DNA of 64,000 bases from Arthrobotrys musiformis (Eukaryota > Ascomycota > Orbiliomycetes > Orbiliales > Orbiliaceae), in NCBI GenBank assembly GCA_036971715.1, contig JAVHJL010000009.1:620001-684000 (forward strand), written 5' to 3'. Both the position numbers and the translations under genes were made by a program. Numbering within the stretch: the stretch's first letter is position 1; every line of letters begins with the position of its first letter. Under the pieces are notes generated by a model that saw nothing but the letters and a program-made list of their open reading frames with translations, did no database searches and was not told where the DNA came from. Of this stretch, positions 35,301-45,814 are shown piece by piece.

Positions 35301-35589
35301 ACCAAGGAAGCCCAAGACCGGCCAGACGGCCGCTAGAAGGCTCAAGGAGGAGGAAGCTAAGAAGGTTCTTAAACTCGAGGGTTTGGCGGGTGTGGAAGGT
35401 ATCGATGATACCGTCGCCAAAATGTTGGAGGGTATGAGTGATGAAGAACTCGACAAGTTGATTCAAAATATCAAAGAAGAGGACGCTAAGAAGGCTGCCG
35501 AAGCCGAGGCGAAGGCGGACGAACCCGCGGCCGAACCCGAGAAGAAGACTGAAGAAGAGGCTAAACCCAGCGGGCATGATGAGCTGTAG
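32316..35589 (+). CDS. LHS1: ER lumenal Hsp70 LHS1 (GRP170 family)
   Basis: Two exons (32316-33741 and 33797-35589) close to 1072 residues. The signal peptide (TLAVLALAFSSLASASA) is followed directly by the Hsp70 phosphate-1 loop ILGIDYGSEFIKAAL, as in Lhs1/GRP170. Other ATPase motifs are VPAYFTAEERHAI, IIYDMGASSTTATV and the adenosine-binding MFGGGVRAP. The long C-terminal part has an extended helical domain, Ser/Ala-rich and Lys/Thr-rich linkers and a run of eight prolines. It ends SGHDEL, so the last four residues HDEL are an ER retrieval signal. GRP170 proteins are nucleotide exchange factors for Kar2/BiP and help import and fold ER proteins. The splice joins ATGK to ELTQNLFN. Confidence 0.95.
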
Positions 35590-35868
35590 ATGAAATAAGT
35601 CTTGCATTTTTTCTTCTACAGGCATTTTTTTCTTTTTGATAAACTTGGGCGTATATTAATCTACTCGTTGGCATTTACTTTTTGTGCATAGATTAACCAA
35701 AAAATTATATTTCTTTCCTTTCGTTTATAGAAGTCAAGTGGTTACGTAGTGTTTGGAGTATTAGTATAAACTATTTCTAGTACAGCGGACCTTTATAAAT
35801 ATAAACATAAATCGCACCTTCGCAATACCGCACCATCCGCAAAAAGCATACGACCCCTGGAATAACAA
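35590..35868. other. Convergent 3' flank
   Basis: AT-rich 3' region between LHS1 (plus) and the minus-strand secreted protein; it includes T-rich stretches likely to serve as 3' end signals. No gene. Confidence 0.4.
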
Positions 35869-36653
35869 CTACTCGGTAACCGTAACCGTCGTCTCACCAG
35901 AGGAATCAACAGTCTTAGTACTGGTAACCTCAACCTCCGCCGTCCCCGCGGTTCCGGATAAAGTCTCAGTTCTGGTTTTAGTCCTGGTATGATGCGTCGT
36001 TTTGGTCCAAGTGCCGTTCTTGGTCTTCCAGGGACTGTCGAGGCAGTCGCAGAGGACTTGGAGGAGGCGGTCGGGGAGGTTGGTCCAGTTACCTGGTACT
36101 CCGCTGTGCGAGGATTTTGAGCGGTCTAGGACTGGGTAGTTATTATTATTGTTATTGTTATTGGTGTTTTTGTTATAACCGTGGTTGACGGCGCGTTTGA
36201 TGGGGTTCCCGCCGATGGGTTCGTCCATCGCCGGGGTATAGATTGCTCGTGCGGCGAGGGTGGGGGATGTAGTCGTCGCTATACCACATCAGCCTTCACT
36301 GAATCCCAAAAGTTTAGAAGAAAGCAGTGCATACAAGTCTTCCTAACAGTCACAGTCCTAGTCCTCCTATACCTCGTCCTCGTCTCCGTCCTAGTCCTAG
36401 TCCTCGTCACCCCTCCGGTTTTATCATCCGTAACCGTGATTGTAGCGAAGAAATTAACCGTCCCGTTGGAAACGGCCGTCTGCGCCGCGCACCACGATTT
36501 CACGCTCGAACTCGCGGAGATGGGGATGTTACGCACGTAGCGTTCTATATTCCTTGCTTCGCACCAGGCGTTCTTGCGGACGAAGAGGTGAGGGTGGGGT
36601 ACCGCCGCTGCGGCGAGCGGGAGGAGGAGGAGGAGAGGGAGGGAGATGTGCAT
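35869..36653 (-). CDS. Small secreted Thr/Arg- and Asn-rich protein
   Basis: Two exons (36653-36335 and 36278-35869) close to 242 residues. The N-terminus is a signal peptide (MHISLPLLLLLPLAAAAVPH). A first block has cysteines (AWCEAR, KSWCAAQ) and a TVNFFATITV strand. Alternating Thr/Arg sequence follows (RTRTRTETRTRYRRTRTVTV). The second exon has a dibasic IKRAV site, an Asn run (NNNNNNNN) and LLQVLCDCLDSPWK, and ends in Thr-rich repeats (TETLSGTAGTAEVEVTS). I recognise no family. Thr-rich tracts suggest O-glycosylation and a cell-wall or extracellular location. The splice junction (TVRKT to STTTSPTL) keeps the Thr-rich character. The Asn run is encoded by a TTATTATTG-type microsatellite on the plus strand. 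Confidence 0.65.
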
Positions 36654-37799
36654 TTTTGGAGTTTAACGACGGTATATGGTTACTATAATAATTGAGAATT
36701 TGATAATTAATTGATTCGTTTTACATGATTTGAAGGCCGTAGACGGGGTGGAATGAGTATTTATGCACCCCCATCTCAAACCCACCGCGCACCAATGCGC
36801 TCCCACAGCCTTACCAATACTCTACAAACCCCCATATCCAACCCCCCCCCCCCGCATGGAGCGCAAGGAACTAAACATCCAGACCTACACAGCTGCAAAA
36901 TCAAGCCATCAATCTCACCCAATCGAATAAACCTTTCCCCCCAAACACCCCAAATGCGGAGCCCCCGTCGATCAATCACCCCTACGCGGCCCCTTACTGG
37001 TTGCATCAAACCCCCCCAAAGCTTCCCAATAACCTTTCTCGAGGGAGTTTAGAAGTTTAAACCGTCAATAAGAGGCTGGATCGTGCGCGTGGCTGTGCAT
37101 AATAATCACATGATGTAGAATACAAAGAGATCATTCTAGGCCGTCTCAATACCGCAGTCCTGATATCTGATTCGCAAATAAATGTCTAGGTATATGAAGA
37201 GGGGGGGGGTTGAAAGAGTGCTGAAAATGTGTGTTGAAAATGTGGTATTCCGCCTCCCACCAAAAAGACGTCTGTGGCTTAACACCAACCGTCGCGTCGA
37301 CAGATTGCGCAATGTCTACGGCACTTGATACGGCAGTCTACAGAAATAATAATGACATAACAAAGTTCTGTCGAGGCCTCTTTTGCACTTCAATGTCGTA
37401 GATTGCGCACACACTGATGAAAACGGGAATATAAAATGTAATAATGTATACGTATGTACGACAAGAAGGAAAAAGCTAACCGCTAAGTGAGGAGTGACTG
37501 ACAACAGTAAAAAAGAAACTAATGCAAAGGAAAAAGAGAAGAAGAAAGCCGGCAGGAACACCAAATACTCGAACAAACCATAGATAAAGGAAACCAAAAA
37601 TCCCCGGTAACAGTCAAAACCCACGCCCATGCTATCGCAGCGTGAATGAGAAGGGCTGGAGTCAAATATTAGACCCACAATGCGAGCATGCATATGCATG
37701 AAATGCAGATGCCATGAACAACATATCCCTGAAGCCCAGTGGATAACATTGCCAGAGAAGAAGAAAAATAAAATCCCAAACGTTCTCAAAGAACACCCA
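36654..37799. other. Intergenic region with poly-C tract
   Basis: Includes the promoter of the secreted protein and the 3' flank of the DENN gene. A homopolymer of about ten C lies near 36842-36853. The minus-strand open frame 37316-37852 has no domain and overlaps the end of the DENN gene. Confidence 0.45.
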
Positions 37800-40281
37800 T
37801 CAGCAAAGCTTGACTCCACAGATCTGGAATCCGCCCCTCTCCACCATCGCATCCCTCTTAAACCACAGTCTTGTTACCTCCCTCAGGAACTTCTCATCAT
37901 TCGTGCTCCATTGATCCAAGCCCAACCTCAGCATATCTTCGGGGCTAACAAAGACCCATCTGTCGTCATCAGTGTTAAGGTCGAGATCCCCTCTGTATGC
38001 AAATCCCTCTGTATCCGGCGGGGCAGCCTCGCCTTCTTCCTCGCTAAGCCCGCTAGCATCGATGATATCCGCCATACCACCCACAATACGACTCGTCATC
38101 CTGTGAAAGTATGCAATGATATCCATCTCAGCATTCCCCAAGGGCCCCGTACCGTCCATCCCCGAAATACTCAACCCGGTACTTCTTCTCCTCTGGCGGG
38201 CCAAAAACACCGGCTTCTGTCCACCAGGGGTAGCTGGTGTGATATACCCCGTATTCTCGTCCTCGCTCCCAGGTCTAGCTTCCAACCCCTCGGAATCACC
38301 ATCGCCAATGTCAATACGCTGCTCGCCCGCAGAAGCCCACCATATGAAGCTTTCGTACGCGAGTTGCGGCCATGACAATTTCTCACAGACGGTCTCCTCA
38401 AGATCGGAGTTCGAATCGATGTCCTTGAATTGTGGTATCGATCTAGTTGATATTGTCGACGTTCGGCGCTCAAGTATCGGCTGCACCAACTCATCGTGTT
38501 CATCGTACTCATGGATTGAACTCCTAAGGTCGTCATCGTCGTGGGTATCCGGGACATCGTCGTAGAATGGAGTATCTGTCGGATGACTAGAGTACCGATG
38601 AAGACTCCTCTTGAGCGCACGGTATCTGCGTAAATCCCTTTGTGTCGCCTTGAGCTGCTCTCCCGTCGAAGAAATTTCAATCGTTGGCCACACTTTCTCC
38701 GCAGCATTCTCGCTCTCCGGAGGGGGGAGCTTGACAATAATATCGTAAAGATCCTTCTTCATAGCAAGAATACTATCCGTGGTTGCCGCAACCCAGCTAC
38801 CGAGCTCTCCGGCGTTATTCAAGTCACTGCCATTAGTAGTGTATGGAAGGCCAGATGCGCGGTTCTTGATTTGGGCAGCCTCGAGTTCGAGGGTCGAGAT
38901 ATCGTGGACGCCAACGCTGAACAGTGGCTTCAAACGAGGTAGTTCCGGTGTTATGAGGTCGGCAACAGCGAAAGGAATATTCGAAAGGACGGAGATATCG
39001 TAAACTGGTTTAATATATCATTAGCACCTTTATCAAGCATACTTCTCCCAAAATCAGAAAATAAAAAAGTTAAGCAGATGATATATACCAAAATTGCAAG
39101 CCTTCTCAACGGGCGCCTCAGCAACCAACAATATCCTCTTCCTCGCAAGCGCCGCCCGGTGCAATGGGAAAATAAGAGGTCCAAATGTCAATACAAAGTC
39201 GGGCAGCGACAGAGCGGGGTGGTGGGGTGACAGAGTCTGTCCGGGAACAAGCAAGGCTGTGGCATCGGATATCGACCTGTGCCTGAGGTGCATGCGTGGG
39301 TGGCTTTTCGCTTGTTGAAAGGACACCGTACGAGGGATCCCGGGCGAATGGGGGGAAGTGGTCCTATTGTTCATATGTTGCTCCATAAGTTCGTCGGAGG
39401 CATGGTAGAGCGTGAAGTAATTTTCGAGAGGCTCGTAATCGGACGGATTCTTGACCAGAGAGCTGTCGCTCCATCGTCAGTACAGGACAAGTACAGTATG
39501 TACATGTATGTACATATCTTGAATGTGAGATAGTCACACATACGCAGCCAGTTCTTTGAGATTCTGGGCATGTCTCCAACTTCGACCGAGTCGACCGTAT
39601 GCGAGAGGGACCAAGACTCCAACAGATAACATGTTCGAGTTTCTGTTTTCTTCACCGGCCGGTGCATTTATGAATGCTGCGACACCAGCGAAGGGCTGAT
39701 GTACGAAGTACCTGTGTTATTCCAACATCGTACGATACAATGTTAGCCCGCCGGAAGTACCCGAGGTAGATTTTCAGGAAAAACCTACACCAAATCCTCC
39801 TTGAGTTTATGCAGGCCCGAAGGCAGCGATTTGTATTCGACTCCATCGATATTGACTAGCAGCGACGAGAAATAGATGATGATTCAGCGCAATGCCCCTG
39901 ACTGCACTATCCGCGATGGGAGATAAAGAAGAAGTAGAACAAACCTCCAGTCGCTGTCCTCTTCCACTCAATCAAGTAACTATCAACAAAAACCGTATCA
40001 GCCACCCGTTCCAGGTCGGGAAAGTTGTCACAAGATGCGGGAAGGGAAATAAAGGGTGCATACCCAGCCTTGATGTCGAATCGGATAACAAAAAGCGCAG
40101 CAATTGGCGGGAGATCCATTCCAGAAGCCGTTTGCCCGAGGGCGAGGTCGAGGGTGAGCGATGAATGGCGAAGAAGAGGCGGATGCGGATGATGGTCTTC
40201 GTCAAGTCCAATTCCCAGTCCAAGCCCAAGCCCAAGTCCATTAAGTGGGAGCGGTTGTGTTTGTGTTTGCGTTGCGGCCAT
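37800..40281 (-). CDS. DENN-family protein, DENND11/LCHN-like (DUF2347/DUF4484)
   Basis: Five exons (40281-39945, 39855-39789, 39711-39544, 39462-39089, 39004-37800) close to 716 residues. The N-terminal module has the upstream DENN pattern (ALFVIRFDIKAGYAPFIS, DTVFVDSYLIEWKR, NMLSVGVLVPLAYGRLGRSW). A central core follows (FVLTFGPLIFPLHRAALAR, RILLVAEAPVEKACNFVYDI). The C-terminal part carries acidic Ser-rich linkers and a conserved end (YFHRMTSRIVGGMADIID, DMLRLGLDQWSTND, REVTRLWFKRD) that I associate with DUF4484. LCHN/DENND11 proteins are predicted Rab guanine-nucleotide exchange factors. Yeast Anr2 is the probable counterpart, but the role there is poorly known. No membrane segment is seen. 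The many short 5' exons were placed by reading-frame closure. Confidence 0.82.
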
Positions 40282-42585
40282 CCTGTCCGTCCTGACTGGT
40301 CACTCCACTTCTGCTTCCACTTCCACCTCGCTGCAGCACACTAACTATGCCCTATACCGGTCTGTCTAGTATAGTATAGTATATGGAGTATGGTAGTGGG
40401 AGACCGCAAACGGCAAACGGTAAGCCCGTCGGGTAATATCGAAGTTGATAGTGCTAACTAAGCCGGCCTTGATGATATCAAAAGGGAGTAGTGGTATATA
40501 TATATCGAAAGAGATATCGAATATCGCGAACGCCAACTCCAACGACTCCAACTAGAAGTAAGTGTGGATGTATGTATGTACGAGGAGATGGCAAGTGTCT
40601 AGAGTACAGGAGGAGGAGGAGAAAATAAATGTCAACTTGGCTTTTAATTCACAGTGAGGTCTGCGCCTTCCTTTTCGTCTGTCTCGTTCGCCTTCAAAGC
40701 CCTAGTTCTAGTTCTAGTTCCAGTTCCAGTTCTGATTGTGCTTGATAACATACAGAAGCAGCTAGTCTGGATACATACTTCGAGCCAGGTATGTAGCATT
40801 GGTCGCATGGAGGTGTGTGGATGTGCATCTACATATCCAGTTACATGTGCGTATGTACACCCAGGTTCCAAGAATCCGGGCTGCATCGTTCTAGCTCTCG
40901 AAGGAAAGAAAAAAAGAAGCACAGTTTGGCATTTATTTGACACTTCGGCATCTGCATCGACATGCCATATTCGACCAAAGCGTCTCCTCCCCCCGTTGAA
41001 GCTTAAGTTGAGACGAGACGAGAACTAGTAGCTAGTACTGGACTATCCTCAGTGGGGCTTATCGTTTTTCCTATCATATCAGCTCGGTAGCTCGATAGCT
41101 CGATAGTCCGAACGTACTAACTTAGTGGGGATTTCCGGTGAAGTCTGTATGATATGCACACCATCCTCACCCGCTTGATCAGCTTGAGGCTTGAGGCGGT
41201 ACAAGAGCTCATCGCAACCTCGGACATCTACGATTTTTGACCACCATATTTCCCCAAGCCGTTTTTCAACATGCAAAAAGACGGCATTTTTGGCAAAGAT
41301 TTATGCACAGTCCTGCCCACCCATGTCATCTCCCCAGGCGGCGCGAGGAATACTTTGGTTCACACTTGTGATTGGTAGGAAAAACCGATCGAATCGAAGG
41401 CAAAAACCGACCAAACAAAAAAAAAGAGTAGAGCGATGCAATGAGATGAGGGCAAGCCAGCCCCGCTAACCGTTAGTTTAGCTCCAAAAAAGACACCCAC
41501 ATGTGCCATCCTAGTCGATTTGGGCACACCTGATGCAGGATGCTGTCGAATGGCGACAGCATGGATCACAAAAGTTGGGGGCATTAAGTGCAAAAGTGGA
41601 TCCAAAAGGTGCATTGTGATAGAAACATGGACGCCGGTTGAATTCCCTATCGATAAGCTCGGGGAGAAACCACATGCTCATGCTAAACCGTTGAAGTCGC
41701 ACAAGAGGAGCACAGGAATGCGGGCATTCGCGAAAAAAAAAACTGGACTTGAAGCATTTCTCGCATCGTGGGTTCCACCACGTGAACTTTATATAATCTG
41801 CAATCCAAGAATGCGAAATAGAAAGGGGTGCAGAATCGTGAACTCTGCGTAACCACCAAGTTTTTGCTCATTTGTGATATGATACTCACTTACATATTTC
41901 CTGGTTTTGATACCATGATGTGATCAGGATTCAGAACAAACTAATGCAAATGGGAAGCTGGGTGGAGGCGGGAACGACGACGCAATTCCTGAGCTCGGAC
42001 CGCATGGCAGGGACTGGACACCTCCGTGAATTTGTCGCCAGGATTCTTTGGATACGAATATGAATGTCTTTCTTTCGACCAAGATCCCAGGATATCCTTG
42101 ACAAACACAGCCTACAACATTTCCAAAGCGACGAGATACATCTTGTACTTTGTCCGCGGGATACACCATTTTAGACATAGACAGATACTTGCGACCTAAC
42201 CGAGACGTAGAATATATAGCTCCAAATCTTCGACGCATGGATGCCACCCCGCCATGCGGTCGTATGCGAGACCTCATTGGAACAGCAGATCGATCGGCGC
42301 CGCACATCTCAATACCTGGCTATTACAAATAAGCTCTCTCTTTGGAGTCGATCGATCGAAATATTATCGCATCTCAGAAATATTAGTGCCGGCGCCGCGT
42401 TCGTGAATTACTTGTTCGATTCATTCAAATCGCAATATGATACTCTAACATGCAAGCCAACAGCCTACCACTATTCCAACCAAAGTCACTCGTTGAGTCC
42501 CACAAATATACTATCAAATATTATATCAAAATACACCAAATATATCAGAGAATACAAAAAAACCATAATATATTGCACCGTCGCC
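40282..42585. other. Long intergenic region
   Basis: About 2.3 kb between the divergent DENN gene and the CFEM gene. It has a CTAGTTCTAGTTCTAGTTCC-type short repeat near 40703-40735 and TA-rich runs near 40375-40510. Open frames are short and unsupported. Confidence 0.45.
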
Positions 42586-42915
42586 ATGAAGCCCTCATCC
42601 CTCCTCACACTAACCACCCTCCTCCTCACCACCTCCACCACAGCAGCACCAACAACCTCCGGCCCAAGGCTCCTAATCGATGCCCTCCTCTACGGCCTCC
42701 CCAATTGCATCCGCCGATGTGTCGAAAGCTCACTAGACGCAGGAGGTTGCAACGAGGATAAGGAGCAAGTAATAGTCTGCCTGTGTGAGCCGAAAGCACA
42801 AGTTAAAATGCTCGCCCCGGTTACAGAATGCGTCAGGGAGAAATCGTGTAATGTCGATGTTTTCGAAGCACAAAAGAAGGCGGTGCATTCTTGTCAAGTG
42901 CTTGGGTATATGTGA
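42586..42915 (+). CDS. Small secreted CFEM-like protein
   Basis: Single exon, 109 residues. A Ser/Thr/Leu signal peptide (MKPSSLLTLTTLLLTTSTTA) is followed by APTTSG and a compact domain with eight cysteines at residues 41, 45, 55, 65, 67, 82, 88 and 103. The pattern C-x3-C, C-x9-C and C-x-C with a preceding Leu-Pro-Asn fits the CFEM fold found only in fungi, whose members bind haem or act in adhesion and virulence. An Asp inside CNEDKEQVIVCLC may be the axial haem-ligand position, but its placement is uncertain. There is no C-terminal hydrophobic GPI signal, so it is probably soluble and secreted. ATG 42586 is the only in-frame start that gives a signal peptide. TATA-like AT runs lie 30-80 nt upstream. 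Confidence 0.8.
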   Translation: MKPSSLLTLTTLLLTTSTTAAPTTSGPRLLIDALLYGLPNCIRRCVESSLDAGGCNEDKEQVIVCLCEPKAQVKMLAPVTECVREKSCNVDVFEAQKKAVHSCQVLGYM

Positions 42916-45208
42916 TTTTTTTTTTTTTTGGCTCTTTACCTGGTATTAGCTGATGGGGAGGGTGTATTTTAGCTATGATGCTGTAATATTTAGAATATAC
43001 CCTGCGATTTAGAAATAAAATGTAATTTAGGGCAATGTATCGGTTTATAACTAAGCACTTCAGCCAGCTCAGGCTTAGTAGGCAAGCTGGGTAATTTGCC
43101 TACATTGAAGCCAGCGATCTAGAGGAGCTTGTGTGGCATACCCAGGTACTCAAGCTCGACGTCGACCTAGGGGCTCCTAGAAACCTAACTTTCAACTCCA
43201 AAAAGCCTTGGGAGTTTTTGGAAACATCTAGATGGAAACGGAACTACTTCTATAAGATCTTTTTTCTCGTTAATATATATATTTCTGTTCTACTCTTTCC
43301 CTCGTTACATTTCTTTCAACAAACCTCTTCCTCGTGGAGATTCAAGAAGTCGATTTTACAAAAACCCCAGCATTCTGTACTTCTATTTGCCATGAGTACC
43401 CACTGCTGTTTCACTATGCATATATGAATTTTAGGCCTAAATGAAGCAACGTCCTTCGTTCCTAATACATGTTACATAACATGCTAGCAACTATCACAAC
43501 TACGAATCGTCGCTACGAAGACCATTAGCTATATATGAGCTAGATCCACTGGGGCCTGTAATATAATGGAGTTGACACCACTTAGTTACGAGAGATGGTC
43601 GAAGACGAGGCCGTCCCTATATATACATTCATATATTTGTCTTTACAGGACCGTCAAGAATATGACATGAACCCAAGTCTGAGACCTATAAAACTTTCTA
43701 TCTCTCTCGCGTACAGCCGAAATGCGGGTTAACATAGGTGATACAAACGTGGTCATCATGATAATACCAATATAATAACCCAAGCTCCAAACCAACAAAG
43801 TTTGCATCGTAATGTATTAATATATTACAGTACGGCTCAGTACATATCAACTTCAACCTCACCACCCAAACGGCATTATGAAAGCGTAGGTCAAAGACCC
43901 ATACCTACCATGATACCAGGGGTGAATACCCCAGGATCAATGCACTGTTAATATACTATCGGGCCGAAGTCCAGACGTAAAATGAATATAAACTGGCTTC
44001 TGTCCTTGAACGCCATGGTTTCCGCAGCGAAAAAGTACGGGGTATGTATTCCCTAATAGCTGCAAGATATTAACCAAAGTTCGATTCCTGCATGGGCCGC
44101 CGCAGAATCATTATTGAGCTCAACATCGGTGGCGCCTTCGCACCCCAACCATAAAAAATCACTACATGAAACCCACCGTAGTTGCCGAAACAGCATTGAC
44201 GCTTAAGTATATTATCAGAAACAACGGTATATAGTATATTAACGTCTCGCGGTCTGGGTACATATATATCGCGCATTAAAAGTGAAATCCAAGAAGATAT
44301 ACGGTGTATGCACCGCCCCAGGCTGTCCCCGCAAGTAGGGCTCGGGAACCAAACCTACTAACTATCAACGATCGATATATCTCAGCCAAATAATGTTTTA
44401 AGCTGCTAACTCCGGCAAATACGTTTCAGATTCAGGCCAGATCATATGCATGTTGGCCAGTTGTTTCTTCAGGCTACAATATCTCCAACCAGTGTAAAAG
44501 GCGTCATGGTAATCAAACCGATAGGCTACCTCGATATAAACACATATAAAATCCGCCAAAGCTTGTCTTCCAAAGGTGAAACGAGTTTCACAAGTACACT
44601 GCATCGCGGTGGTAGGAGAAGACTTACGCCCTAGCTGACTGCAAGATTTATTAAAGAGTTTACAGACATGGAAACGAGATTCCGGGCACTGCGAACCCCA
44701 GGATGTTACGATTGGATTAATCTCATTGGCGACCTGGCCTCGAGACTAATTGGCGACCATGAAAATGAGATGGCGGCCGAATACAAGGAGATAATGGACA
44801 TGTAGGATACTAGCTATCCCTCGCGGCGTCTTGCTAAAAAATGGTCTCTGTGTACCCTGGAATATTAATGGGCGAGCCGAAGACGAAGTTAATGAGATGC
44901 TTTGCAATGGACTCTCGTGATACCCACTTGTATGCAAAGTAGATGAGAACCTGGAGGTAGAGTAGATATATGATCACGTGTACACCGATATGGACATGGC
45001 AATGATGGAATCCGAAAACGAGAAAGAGAGTACACGGATATAGAATTTGGCTATGTTAGTAGCGTAGATAGAGCGTCATTTGATTCTGAATGTAATAGTG
45101 GAGGATCGTGATATATGGGCGAATATCAGTGGAGGATGTGAGAATGTGTTGCGGAATGTTGGAGATGGATGGTCGTTGCTGTAGCAACTGACAGTGTGAC
45201 AGAAAATA
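42916..45208. other. Long AT-rich gene-poor region
   Basis: About 2.3 kb with no supported gene. A frame at about 43101-43260 looks weakly coding (see findings). The rest is TA-rich with short chance ORFs. Confidence 0.45.
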
Positions 45209-45209
45209 G

Positions 45210-45238
45210 CCAATAAAACAGCGGACGGGGTATAAAAG
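45210..45238 (+). promoter_or_regulatory. CCAAT and TATA elements
   Basis: CCAAT at 45210-45214 is followed by TATAAAAG at 45231-45238, well spaced for a core promoter. It points into the leader of the 810-residue gene starting at 45815, giving a leader of several hundred nt that contains a long upstream ORF. Confidence 0.5.
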
Positions 45239-45358
45239 AGAGGACGGCCGGGGTGTTCCCCCAGACTAAACCCAGACCGGTTTAGCCTTCTCCATCAAGC
45301 ACACCTCCAATCCCGTGAGACGCAGTACGACCCCTGTCACCAGAAAAGAAAATAAACA

Positions 45359-45754
45359 ATGGTTCGTGTTGTTGTGTTGGGCGGCAACAACAGCGGTGGT
45401 GGAGGCAGCTGTGGTGGTCAAAGAAGTATAGATCAAGAGGCCATCATCCGATCTTATACTCACCGGCCACCCAGCTACTCTCCATCACCTCTGTTGCCCG
45501 CCCAAGCAGCCAAACACCTCCGTTGGCTCGAACGACGCCAACAACATTTCACCCGACGACTGGGCCTTGTGCCACATCACCTCTACCACGGATCGAAGGA
45601 CGTTATCCTTCGTCCTCCAAACTTCACGTCTGTCTCCTCCTCCATCTTCCATCCTCCATCTCCATCTTCCCTCTTCACCCAACCCCCCTCCTTCCATACC
45701 TGCATACCCAAGTATACCTCCATCTATATAAACCATCAGAGACACAGGCACTGA
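45359..45754 (+). CDS. Upstream ORF of 131 codons
   Basis: ATG 45359 (context AACAATGG) opens 131 codons ending at 45754, 60 nt before the main ATG 45815. The product begins MVRVVVLGGNNSGGGGSCGG and becomes Pro/Ser/His-rich. It has no known domain. The end is translated CT-rich leader (SSSIFHPPSPSSLFTQ) and looks non-selected. It is more likely a translated or spliced leader than a separate gene. An intron in the leader could also remove it. Confidence 0.3.
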   Translation: MVRVVVLGGNNSGGGGSCGGQRSIDQEAIIRSYTHRPPSYSPSPLLPAQAAKHLRWLERRQQHFTRRLGLVPHHLYHGSKDVILRPPNFTSVSSSIFHPPSPSSLFTQPPSFHTCIPKYTSIYINHQRHRH

Positions 45755-45814
45755 CACACCTTAATCGATAGAACCCTCTTCTTCGCCCCCATCAAAGCAA
45801 TCATCTTCATCACA

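Noticed and set aside
37316..37852. 178-codon minus-strand ORF rich in Phe/Leu/Ser
   Set aside because: Overlaps the end of the DENN gene in another frame and otherwise covers its 3' flank; no domain.
44040..44140. tRNA-like B-box (AGTTCGATTCC)
   Set aside because: No matching acceptor stem, A-box or anticodon arm could be paired around it.
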